A DNA stretch of 64,000 nucleotides from an uncultured Saprospiraceae bacterium (GTDB taxonomy: Bacteria > Bacteroidota > Bacteroidia > Chitinophagales > Saprospiraceae): contig CALDGQ010000010.1 of NCBI GenBank assembly GCA_937941765.1, positions 62,001-126,000 of the forward strand. The letters run 5' to 3'. The translations under genes and the position numbers were made by a program. The notes beneath the pieces are model-generated. The model ran no database searches, was not told where the DNA came from, and was given only the letters and a program-made list of their open reading frames with translations. Within the stretch, counting starts at the first letter, position 1; each line of letters begins with the position of its first letter. Below, piece after piece: positions 23,934 through 31,382 of this stretch.

Positions 23934-26208
23934 TTTCCTTCTGAAAAATCTCAACCACCTCTCTAACCTTATTCCCATCTTGATCAACCAAAGTCAAAGT
24001 ATGTTTTCCTGATTCAGGTTTTAATTCGAGATGATGGAAATTTTCAGTAGCACCGATGTAGGTATTATTCAAATGCCAATGAATCGTAGCATCTTCTTGC
24101 AAATGTGCAGCTTTAAAAATAACCGGACTCAAGGTACCATCTAGATCTTTAGGTAAATAGACTTTAGTGGATTGACGAGGATAGATCAACTGCATTGGAT
24201 TTAGCTGATTCGTCGAAGTAGCAATACAATCTGTACGAAAGGGTGGAGGTGGGATGTAATCTGGGCTTTTAAATTTATAATAGTGTGCCTCAACTGGAGG
24301 TAAAATAAACCAAGGTTTGGGTTGAATATCAATTGCCATTTCACAATCACCATTTACTTGGTATTTTAAATTTTTATCCAACATTATTTTTTTGTGGAAT
24401 GGACAAGTTTTGGATCGAGCCCCAATTGCTGGGATGACTTTATTCTCTGCATCACATAACGATGTTGCTTTGTAACCACTTTGTTTGCAAACTGTTGTTT
24501 CAATCAACTCATCATGTGGTGGAGTAAACCAATCAGAAGCAGGAAGTAAATTAAATAAATCAAAAAGAACAGGTGCTGCTGCTTTGACTCCAACCAATCC
24601 AGGCCGACCTTCTCCATCCGCATTTCCTGTCCAGACACCTACGGCATAACGTGGCGTAACTCCAATCGCCCAAGCATCTTTGAACCCAAAACTAGTTCCA
24701 GTCTTCCAAGCAATTTGTTTGTTAGAAGGAAAACGTTGCCAATCACCTAACTCGTTTGGTCGTTCAACTTGTTTCATAGCTTCAAATGCGTAATAAATAG
24801 AAGAAGCACTCAACATTGGTGCTTCATCGGCCAATTGATAATCCTCGATTGGTGGAATACTCACTCCATATTCGTAATTAATAGGTCTAAAATTATCAGG
24901 TCGGTATTTTCCAGAATGATCATAAAAGCCATTTAAGGTCCGAGCCATTCCTGCATATGTATTGGTGAGATTACATAACGTGACCTCAGCACCTCCCAAT
25001 ATCAACGGCAAACCATAATGAGTAGGAGATTGATTAATACTTTCAAAATTCAATTGTTTTAATCCGGCATGAAATTTTTCCAAACCGTACCATTGCAACA
25101 TCCTGATTAAAGGAATATTGAGGGAACGAACGATTGCTCTTTTTGCAGAAACCATCCCATCAAAAGTAGCATTATAGTTTTCCGGTTTGTAACTCCCTAA
25201 GTTGGTTGGGATGTCCGGAACTAAAGTGTTGGGAAGTAATTGACCTTCATTCATCATCATCGCATATAGTATCGGTTTCAGTGTGCTCCCACTACTTCTT
25301 GGAGCATTCGCTACATCTACAAATGAACTATGTTCTTCACCAGCATTTTTGATATTGCCAACATATGCCAAAATATTTCCAGTCTCCACTTCAATAATAA
25401 TAGCAGCTGCATTGTGGACTCCATTCCCTTTCAGGATTTCGTGATGCCGATTAAGTATTTGATTACTTCGAATTTGTAAGTCTCTATCGATGGTGGTACG
25501 CATTCTCGTGATATCATTGTTATTATTGTTAAATTTTTCATTAGCAATACGTTCCAATAAATGAGGTGCATGTTGGGGTAGGGGATGCGGTTTATCAGGC
25601 AAAGGTTCCGACAACGAGAGATCATAAGTCAATGCATCCATGTCTCCATTTTCCATCAACCGTTTTAGCAATCGATTCCGTTTTGCTTTCAAAGCATTCC
25701 GATTTCTACCAGGATGAATCAATGCTGGACTATTGGGAAGTACTGCCAATGTCGCTGCTTCCGCCCAGGACAACAATTCCGGTTGCTTCTGATAATATCT
25801 CCAAGAGGCTGCATCTAGTCCAACTACATTCCCACCAAAAGGAGCATTGGAAGCATACAAGGAAAGCAACTCTGATTTGGAATAAGATAATTCAGCACGA
25901 GTAGCCAAAATCAATTCAATAAATTTCTGAAACACACTCCTTGGTTTGTCCCGCCTAGACATGCGCATCAATTGCATCGTCAAAGTACTACCACCACTGA
26001 CTACTTTTTTACTTTTAATATTTTGTTGAATCGCACGACCAATCCCAATAATATCAAAACCAATATGAGAATGAAATCTTCTATCTTCAAATTCCAACAA
26101 TGCTTTTTCAAATTTCTCAGGAACACCTTCTCGGTAAGGAAATCGCCATTGTCCATCTGCTGCGATACTAGCTCCCAATAATTTTCCTTCGTTGTCTTCT
26201 AGGATCAT
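23926..26208 (-). CDS. pbpC: Penicillin-binding protein 1C
   Basis: 760 aa from the first ATG. The GT51 transglycosylase part shows LEFEDRRFHSHIGFD, SGGSTLTMQL and SNAPFGGNVVGLDAASWRYY. The transpeptidase has SSGSTLKP (nucleophile Ser), VRSLNIP and WKTGTSFGFKDAW. A PBP1C-type C-terminal domain follows. Reading upstream of this ATG, the same frame continues for 40 codons (to 26328) and encodes a basic start, a membrane anchor (FFLGSVIILLLLYAFCL) and the expected LFNDPTCMILEDNEG junction, but contains no ATG, GTG or TTG before the in-frame TAA at 26332-26334. The real protein therefore probably starts upstream, perhaps at the ATC codon at 26328. No MG2 gene adjoins it, unlike the usual pbpC context. 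Confidence 0.9.
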   Translation of the reverse strand: MILEDNEGKLLGASIAADGQWRFPYREGVPEKFEKALLEFEDRRFHSHIGFDIIGIGRAIQQNIKSKKVVSGGSTLTMQLMRMSRRDKPRSVFQKFIELILATRAELSYSKSELLSLYASNAPFGGNVVGLDAASWRYYQKQPELLSWAEAATLAVLPNSPALIHPGRNRNALKAKRNRLLKRLMENGDMDALTYDLSLSEPLPDKPHPLPQHAPHLLERIANEKFNNNNNDITRMRTTIDRDLQIRSNQILNRHHEILKGNGVHNAAAIIIEVETGNILAYVGNIKNAGEEHSSFVDVANAPRSSGSTLKPILYAMMMNEGQLLPNTLVPDIPTNLGSYKPENYNATFDGMVSAKRAIVRSLNIPLIRMLQWYGLEKFHAGLKQLNFESINQSPTHYGLPLILGGAEVTLCNLTNTYAGMARTLNGFYDHSGKYRPDNFRPINYEYGVSIPPIEDYQLADEAPMLSASSIYYAFEAMKQVERPNELGDWQRFPSNKQIAWKTGTSFGFKDAWAIGVTPRYAVGVWTGNADGEGRPGLVGVKAAAPVLFDLFNLLPASDWFTPPHDELIETTVCKQSGYKATSLCDAENKVIPAIGARSKTCPFHKKIMLDKNLKYQVNGDCEMAIDIQPKPWFILPPVEAHYYKFKSPDYIPPPPFRTDCIATSTNQLNPMQLIYPRQSTKVYLPKDLDGTLSPVIFKAAHLQEDATIHWHLNNTYIGATENFHHLELKPESGKHTLTLVDQDGNKVREVVEIFQKERM

Positions 26209-26606
26209 GCAAGTCGGATCGTTGAATAGATTTTTGGGTAGGCAGAAAGCGTAGAGTAGGAGTAGGATGATTACGCTTCCTAAGAAGAATTTTGGGTATT
26301 TTTTTAGGAAGTGGTATAGGTGTTTGATTGGTTAGGTTTTTTGTTTATTTAATAACGACTAAAGTTATTGTAAAATTATATACCAAAAATGAAAACGATT
26401 CTTACTGGCTAATTTACAAGTATTTTTTCTTTTTTGAAACGGATAAGATTTAAACTAAATTATTGAGCGGCCAAGAGTAGCTTAAGGAAAGACTATGTTA
26501 GGAATTAAATTTAAAAATAAATCTGTTATATTATTTTGAATAATATACAATTTGTTTTATAATTGCACCTCAGAACATTTTCACTTTTTTTGCTGGTTTA
26601 AATTAA

Positions 26607-27155
26607 ATGCAAGATTTTGCTGGATCTTGCTATAACCTTTATGTTAAGAATTGGATGGAGAAAATAAATAACAACATATTATCGAATCCTTGGGTGACAT
26701 TTATCATTTCAATTTTACTTGCAGTTATCGCAGGTTTCGTTGCAAACTTTCTAAACAAAAATATAGTTGCTTCCATTGGTCTGATGTTCGGTATCTCAAC
26801 CAAGGGATTGGAGTTGTACAATAGTAAATTAAACAAGCTTAATTTAGCTAAAGAAAAATTAGAAATTCTTAAACGATTTGCAAGGGAAAAGATTAATCAA
26901 ACAAGAGATTTACTACCTAGAAAAGATAGTGGCCCAACAATTTCATGTTTAGCGAGTTTAGAATTTATTGTAACTGAGATTTCAAAGTGTTGTAGTAACA
27001 GCCAACATATTGAAGACTTTAGAAATGTTAAAGGAATTATTTCGGATACTAAAACAACATTTAATAAGGCGAAATTCGACGAATCTATTGAAAAACCCTA
27101 TGAAGATGTTGTAACAAGTATTAATAAAATTGAATCTTACCTAAATGATTTATAA
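26607..27155 (+). CDS. Hypothetical protein with N-terminal membrane anchor
   Basis: 182 aa, or 166 aa if the ATG at 26655 (MEKINNN) is used. Two hydrophobic segments (WVTFIISILLAVIAGFVANF and IVASIGLMFGI) precede a long, mostly helical, charged cytoplasmic part (LYNSKLNKLNLAKEKLEILK) with four cysteines. No recognised domain. Base composition is more AT-rich than its neighbours by eye. The 398 bp upstream hold the missing anchor region of pbpC and otherwise nothing I can identify. It is followed 23 bp later by another orphan gene. Confidence 0.6.
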   Translation: MQDFAGSCYNLYVKNWMEKINNNILSNPWVTFIISILLAVIAGFVANFLNKNIVASIGLMFGISTKGLELYNSKLNKLNLAKEKLEILKRFAREKINQTRDLLPRKDSGPTISCLASLEFIVTEISKCCSNSQHIEDFRNVKGIISDTKTTFNKAKFDESIEKPYEDVVTSINKIESYLNDL

Positions 27156-27178
27156 CTTTATAAACATAAGCCATCTAT

Positions 27179-27460
27179 ATGAAACTGCAAAAAATCCTTC
27201 GTATTCTTTCAGAAAATAAACTTAGTTGGAGACGAGTTAATAACCAACCGTGTGTTCACGCATTTTATGGAGACTATTATATTAATTTATGTCTATGGCA
27301 TCCAAATGGAGTTAAAACCATATCGATTGATGTCGATGATATCAAACGAAATGTAAGCGACATTTTAGCTGAGGATTTGAGTGAATCCAATATTCATTTT
27401 TCAGATTTAAGTTCTGTATATAATCAGGCAAAACAAGTAGCTATAAACATTGCAGCTTAA
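27179..27460 (+). CDS. Hypothetical protein, 93 aa
   Basis: 93 aa with a plausible small alpha/beta fold: KLQKILRILSENKLSWRRVN, YYINLCLWHPNGVKTISIDV, then helices to the end. It has no signal peptide or membrane helix and no known family I can name. The 23-bp gap to the gene at 26607 suggests a two-gene unit flanked by convergent and divergent neighbours, a common layout for recently acquired genes. Confidence 0.55.
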   Translation: MKLQKILRILSENKLSWRRVNNQPCVHAFYGDYYINLCLWHPNGVKTISIDVDDIKRNVSDILAEDLSESNIHFSDLSSVYNQAKQVAINIAA

Positions 27461-27510
27461 AATATTTTGGTCTAAAAGAAAATTTTTCTTGACGTATGAT
27501 AAACTTATAT

Positions 27511-28251
27511 TCAAGCAGGAATCATTTTCAATCTATCTTGTTCCAAATCCAAAGCCCGCTTCAACTGCACAATAGACAAAACATGCATAAAAACAGCACT
27601 AGGCATAAAGAACAAAGGCAACAATACAAATGGAAATTTAAGAAAACCACCATTTAGGAAAATGGACTCTGAAACGTCCCAAATAGATGGGAAATAAAAA
27701 GAGGTAATAAAAGTAAATGCTGCCCATCCAACTACAAAAATTCCAATCACATTCCATAAAATTAGAAATTTCTTCGAAGCTGTTTTTCGATAAGCATAGA
27801 TAGCTACAAAGATAGCAGAGATGCCTAACAACACATCGTAATTGGCTCCTTCAAATGTTACTTGAATAGGTAATATTCCGGCTGCGAAAGTAAACCAGAA
27901 TAACAATTCAATTACAGTTCTGAAACTTTGATAAGCAATCGGTATGTGAATAGGGATTGAATGTAAGACCTCACTATTTCGTTTTAGGTACAAGAAAATT
28001 CCAGTGAACAGAAACAGTGGTAATATCATGAACAACGGAAGTCTTGGAGGTAAGGAATCATTTAAATAAAAACCGGAATCAAGCACTAAGAATTGAATAC
28101 CTAACCATGCAGATAATACACCGACGAAGGTTAAAATGGTTTTCCTTCTTTCATTAGAATCAATATTGTTTTTCGTTAGTGCAACATTCAAAACGTAAAT
28201 AATAATACAAATCAACACAACAAATAATAAAACATATCCTGCTTCTAACAT
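27511..28251 (-). CDS. Multi-spanning membrane protein under MarR control
   Basis: 246 aa with about seven membrane helices (for example YVLLFVVLICIIIYVLNVAL, LPLFMILPLFLFTGIFLYL and FPFVLLPLFFMPSAVFMHVL). No transporter signature was recognised. It begins 10 bp after the MarR gene on the same strand and must be co-transcribed, so it is the likely target of that repressor. An effector or substrate cannot be proposed from sequence. Confidence 0.75.
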   Translation of the reverse strand: MLEAGYVLLFVVLICIIIYVLNVALTKNNIDSNERRKTILTFVGVLSAWLGIQFLVLDSGFYLNDSLPPRLPLFMILPLFLFTGIFLYLKRNSEVLHSIPIHIPIAYQSFRTVIELLFWFTFAAGILPIQVTFEGANYDVLLGISAIFVAIYAYRKTASKKFLILWNVIGIFVVGWAAFTFITSFYFPSIWDVSESIFLNGGFLKFPFVLLPLFFMPSAVFMHVLSIVQLKRALDLEQDRLKMIPA

Positions 28252-28261
28252 AACAATGGTA

Positions 28262-28693
28262 TTAAAGGGTTATTAATTTTTTTGTCAAAATATCGAGTGC
28301 GTTTCCACCTTGTTTTCCCATTAGGTCTTCCGCTTCTTTCATCGCATTTTTCCAATGTGGGATAATTTTTTCCAACAATTCATGTCCATCTTTAGTTAAG
28401 ACAAAATTGAAAGTTCCACCTGATTCAAGATAGCCGTCTTTTACCAATCTTTTTAAATTTCTATTAACCGTCGATTTTTCTAAAAACATAAAATCAGCTA
28501 TTTGTTTTTGATTCGCTCCACCCATTTTACCAACCACAAACAGCATACTTAACTGACTATCTGTAATATTGAATGGACTTAAATGCTTTCGAAATATATT
28601 GGCAATAATTCGATTCATCTTCATCAATCTACCTGATATACAGGTACTTGGGTTGCAATTGTCGAATTGCGGATAGCGCTTTTCCGTTTTCAT
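28262..28693 (-). CDS. MarR family transcriptional regulator
   Basis: 143 aa from the ATG at 28693. The longer frame to 28801 would read through the operator region and is rejected. The winged-helix core is clear: SPFNITDSQLSMLFVVGKMG, NQKQIADFMFLEKSTVNRNL, KRLVKDGYLES and the wing FNFVLTKDGHELL. MarR proteins bind as dimers to short palindromes and usually repress their own operon. Two matching palindromes lie 20-65 bp upstream. CNPSTC near the N-terminus could be redox-sensitive, which is speculative. Confidence 0.9.
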   Translation of the reverse strand: MKTEKRYPQFDNCNPSTCISGRLMKMNRIIANIFRKHLSPFNITDSQLSMLFVVGKMGGANQKQIADFMFLEKSTVNRNLKRLVKDGYLESGGTFNFVLTKDGHELLEKIIPHWKNAMKEAEDLMGKQGGNALDILTKKLITL

Positions 28694-28712
28694 AATAGCA
28701 AGGTAAGCTATA

Positions 28713-28757
28713 AAAGTTGTATATGCAACTTTTGAATAAAAATAATTGTATATACAA
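28713..28757 (-). promoter_or_regulatory. Twin palindromic operator, probably for MarR
   Basis: AAAGTTGTATATGCAACTTT (28713-28732) and TTGTATATACAA (28746-28757) share GTTGTATAT and have centres 29 bp apart, about three helical turns. They lie just upstream of the MarR start. Autorepression is the expected role. Confidence 0.7.
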
Positions 28758-28875
28758 CTATATGGAGCTACTTGAAAGCAATTTGAAAAAAGTAAAAACA
28801 ATGAGTTTGTGACTAAATCTTAAAATGAAAATTATGAAAAATAGAGTAGAATGAGAAGTTTCTGAAAATACACCA

Positions 28876-29220
28876 TTAAATAAATAGGACTGTTAATATA
28901 TCTAACCCAAATCTGATAATTTGACTAATAATTAAAACCAAAAAGTAAACTTTCAATTGCTCGAATGCATCTTTTAATTGTATTAATCCATTATTACGAT
29001 TAGCACTTTGCATGAGCATAAAAAACTTAACAAGAAAAATGAAAGGGATAATGAGCAGTATCAAATAAACAAAACTTCGCATTGAAGTTGATACTTGTTC
29101 AATGGAAAAAATATTGAAATTAGACATAATCGATCTCAATATTCCAATACCTTTTAAAATTAACAATATACCTACAATATTTACTATAGAGCTGGTCTGT
29201 ACTTTTATTTCATGAATCAT
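28876..29220 (-). CDS. Small membrane protein, paralogue of 29238-29675
   Basis: 114 aa. Three hydrophobic segments: VNIVGILLILKGIGILRSIM, SFVYLILLIIPFIFLVKFFM and FLVLIISQIIRFGLDILTVLFI. Between the second and third is NNGLIQLKDAFEQLKVYF, the pattern also found in the neighbouring protein (DEALRNILKSLKQYF). The shared layout suggests the DUF5362-like type of small Bacteroidota membrane proteins, but that name is tentative. 17 bp separate it from the upstream gene, so the two form an operon. Confidence 0.7.
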   Translation of the reverse strand: MIHEIKVQTSSIVNIVGILLILKGIGILRSIMSNFNIFSIEQVSTSMRSFVYLILLIIPFIFLVKFFMLMQSANRNNGLIQLKDAFEQLKVYFLVLIISQIIRFGLDILTVLFI

Positions 29221-29237
29221 AACTTTAAATTAAGGCA

Positions 29238-29675
29238 TTAAAATGCCACGAATTGTCCGAGAAGGGGACCTAAAAAGGCCATTGCTTTATAAAACACCAT
29301 AACAATTAAAGTAGCGATAAAGTATTGTTTCAATGATTTCAAAATGTTTCGAAGTGCTTCATCTCCATTGAGTTCCACTTCTTGCGCTTTTTTAGAAAAC
29401 AACCAAAGAAAGTAAATACTTATAAATGAAATAATTCCAAAAAACATAGACTGCATGGTGTACCAAAATAAACCTCCATAAATATCACCTATATCATCCG
29501 CGTATTGTCTAACCACATAAAAGTTCATAACAAGGCGCACCACATTATATATAATCGAAACAATTACAAATATTTTCGCATATTTTGCACAGGATAAAAT
29601 GACTTGGATAAATTCAGCAGAAATTTCTTGATTGTTATCCTTTGGCAAATCATCTAAAATTTCATTTTCATTCAT
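29238..29675 (-). CDS. Small membrane protein with acidic N-terminus
   Basis: 145 aa from the ATG at 29675 (MNENEILDDLPKDNNQEI); an earlier start at 29714 overlaps the Gre-like gene. Three membrane segments follow, and the motif DEALRNILKSLKQYF precedes the last one, as in the gene at 28876. These appear to be tandem duplicates. No function is known. It sits 35 bp behind the Gre-like gene in the same direction. Confidence 0.7.
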   Translation of the reverse strand: MNENEILDDLPKDNNQEISAEFIQVILSCAKYAKIFVIVSIIYNVVRLVMNFYVVRQYADDIGDIYGGLFWYTMQSMFFGIISFISIYFLWLFSKKAQEVELNGDEALRNILKSLKQYFIATLIVMVFYKAMAFLGPLLGQFVAF

Positions 29676-29710
29676 AAAATATAAGGTAAAGAAAAATTTG
29701 AGAATTAAAT

Positions 29711-30172
29711 TCAACCAATATCCAAAATCTCAATCTCGTTGCCATTGAAAGAAATGAAATCACCTATAGATTTGCCTATTAATAATTTCCCAATCGGTGA
29801 GTCGGTCGATATGACTAAGTAAGTAGAATCATCCATCAACACTTTCCCAATTCCAATCGAAATAAAATAGATCCCCTTGCTTGTATAAATCAAACTTCCG
29901 ACTCCGATTTTGCCAGATATTGCAATTGATTTCAAACTGTTTAATTTTTTCTTCAATCCAAAAGCATTACTCAATTGTGACTCCAACTTATCTTGCTCTA
30001 AATGTAACATAGCACGTCCAGTTTCAAATTTATCTCCGGCACTACTTTTTGTTTCATTGCCTTTAGATTCGTGGATGGATGCAATTGCATTGTTGAGTGT
30101 TTCGATTTGGGTATCGATTTGTTGGAGGAGTACTTGTAGTAGTTTTGATTTTATGTTGTTAGCGTTTTCCAT
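29711..30172 (-). CDS. GreA/GreB-family domain protein
   Basis: 153 aa. The N-terminal half is a helical hairpin (LLQQIDTQIETLNNAIASIH ... LEQDKLESQLSNAFGLKKKL). The C-terminal half has the FKBP-like Gre domain with STDSPIGKLLIGKSIGDFIS and ending NEIEILDIG, parallel to SPLGRALLGKKVGD of GreA. Gre factors bind the secondary channel of RNA polymerase and trigger transcript cleavage. In Bacteroidota this shorter type is often mislabelled as 3-oxoacyl-ACP synthase. The acidic tip residues of true GreA (DD/DE) are not obvious, so cleavage activity is uncertain. Confidence 0.8.
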   Translation of the reverse strand: MENANNIKSKLLQVLLQQIDTQIETLNNAIASIHESKGNETKSSAGDKFETGRAMLHLEQDKLESQLSNAFGLKKKLNSLKSIAISGKIGVGSLIYTSKGIYFISIGIGKVLMDDSTYLVISTDSPIGKLLIGKSIGDFISFNGNEIEILDIG

Positions 30173-30188
30173 AATTTATGTGAAAGCT

Positions 30189-30260
30189 TCACGTAGAAAT
30201 CGCAGAATAATGCAGAAAGAACACGTATGCATTCTGCGCTATTCTGCGATTTCTGCGTGA
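30189..30260. repeat. Long hairpin, TTCTGCG family
   Basis: The 29-bp arms 30189-30217 (TCACGTAGAAATCGCAG...) and 30232-30260 (...TTTCTGCGTGA) match with only three mismatches, around a 14-bp loop AGAACACGTATGCA. It fills the 105-bp gap between two minus-strand genes and shares TTCTGCG(A) words with the elements at 9847 and 48470. Confidence 0.85.
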
Positions 30261-30277
30261 GATAATTAGCAAATAAC

Positions 30278-31369
30278 CTACTTAACAATCACACCCCTCA
30301 AAGCATCCTGCAATCCTTTCCCTTCCTCAGACAACGCATCATAAACAGATTTATCCTTCATGCTTTGAATCAAAATCATAAAATTATCAGCCATCACCTC
30401 ATCAGGATGAATGATGTAATTCGTATTATCTTTTATCTGACGGAAAAAATCAGGTAACTCTGAATTAACATCAAAGCCAGCAGTACCATCTCCGTTCGAT
30501 TTTACTTTAGTAAGACCCATTCCTTTCGCTTTTCCGAGAACTCTTTGCACCTCATACAAATCGAATTTTAGATATTGAAAAAACAACTTTTTAGCTGGTG
30601 TATATTTCCAAGATTTGGCAGTAATGATTGGCATAAAATCTCTGAACTGCCCATCATCCATTTTCAAAGTGATATAGTATTTTTTGACACCATCAGGATT
30701 TAATAACACTCTCTTTGCTAGAGAATCCCGCATTCTGAAAACATCTGAGTCAAAAGGTTTGAAACCAATTAAATCATAAATAGCCAATCGTTTTTCATTA
30801 TTCAGTCTCGAATAAACATGAAATAATTCATGCAACATAACATTGTACATGGCAGAACGATCCATTGTTTTGAAAGCACCATATGGAATGACAATACAAT
30901 TTTCTCGCGTATAAAAAGTTCCGGTTCCATAAGGACGTTCATGTGATTTGATGAGCTTTAATTTTTCAGGAAATATATTGTTGTTCAAAGTAGAAGTGAA
31001 GGTGTGAATCTCCTTGAAAATTTCTGTCAATAATACCTTTTCTTCTTTGGTGAAATTGGTGACATCATCTTGCATGAATTTTTTATAGTAACTAGATAAT
31101 TCATCCCGAGACATTTTTTCATGATCTTCCACTTTGGCTTGAATGGCCATATCCAAATCTGAAATATCTTCAAAGAAGTTGTCGTGTGTATCGTAGATGA
31201 TGGCAGTTCTTGCTGCAACACTATCTAAAAAAACAACTGCTTTGTTAGGTTCCACTTCAAATGAAGAAGTTTGAGGTAAAACAGTCTTTTGTTGTGTTTG
31301 TGTTGTCTTGCAAGAAAAGGCAGAGAGTACAAATAGCAATAAGAAGCTATTAAATATGAATTTAGTCAT
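30278..31369 (-). CDS. Putative zinc metalloprotease lipoprotein
   Basis: 363 aa. A lipoprotein signal (FNSFLLLFVLSAFSCKTTQ, Cys20) is followed by a helical region and, near residue 185, AMYNVMLHELFHVYSRL with an HExxH zinc motif. A downstream IHPDEVMADNFMIL offers an acidic third ligand, in the style of gluzincins. A surface or periplasmic peptidase is therefore likely, though the family cannot be named. It follows the GH13 amylase gene by 13 bp on the same strand, so the two are probably expressed together. Confidence 0.72.
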   Translation of the reverse strand: MTKFIFNSFLLLFVLSAFSCKTTQTQQKTVLPQTSSFEVEPNKAVVFLDSVAARTAIIYDTHDNFFEDISDLDMAIQAKVEDHEKMSRDELSSYYKKFMQDDVTNFTKEEKVLLTEIFKEIHTFTSTLNNNIFPEKLKLIKSHERPYGTGTFYTRENCIVIPYGAFKTMDRSAMYNVMLHELFHVYSRLNNEKRLAIYDLIGFKPFDSDVFRMRDSLAKRVLLNPDGVKKYYITLKMDDGQFRDFMPIITAKSWKYTPAKKLFFQYLKFDLYEVQRVLGKAKGMGLTKVKSNGDGTAGFDVNSELPDFFRQIKDNTNYIIHPDEVMADNFMILIQSMKDKSVYDALSEEGKGLQDALRGVIVK

Positions 31370-31382
31370 GGTAACTTAAACG

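Noticed and set aside
28694..28801. 36-residue N-terminal extension of the MarR regulator
   Set aside because: It would translate the twin operator palindromes; the ATG at 28693 gives the normal MarR length.
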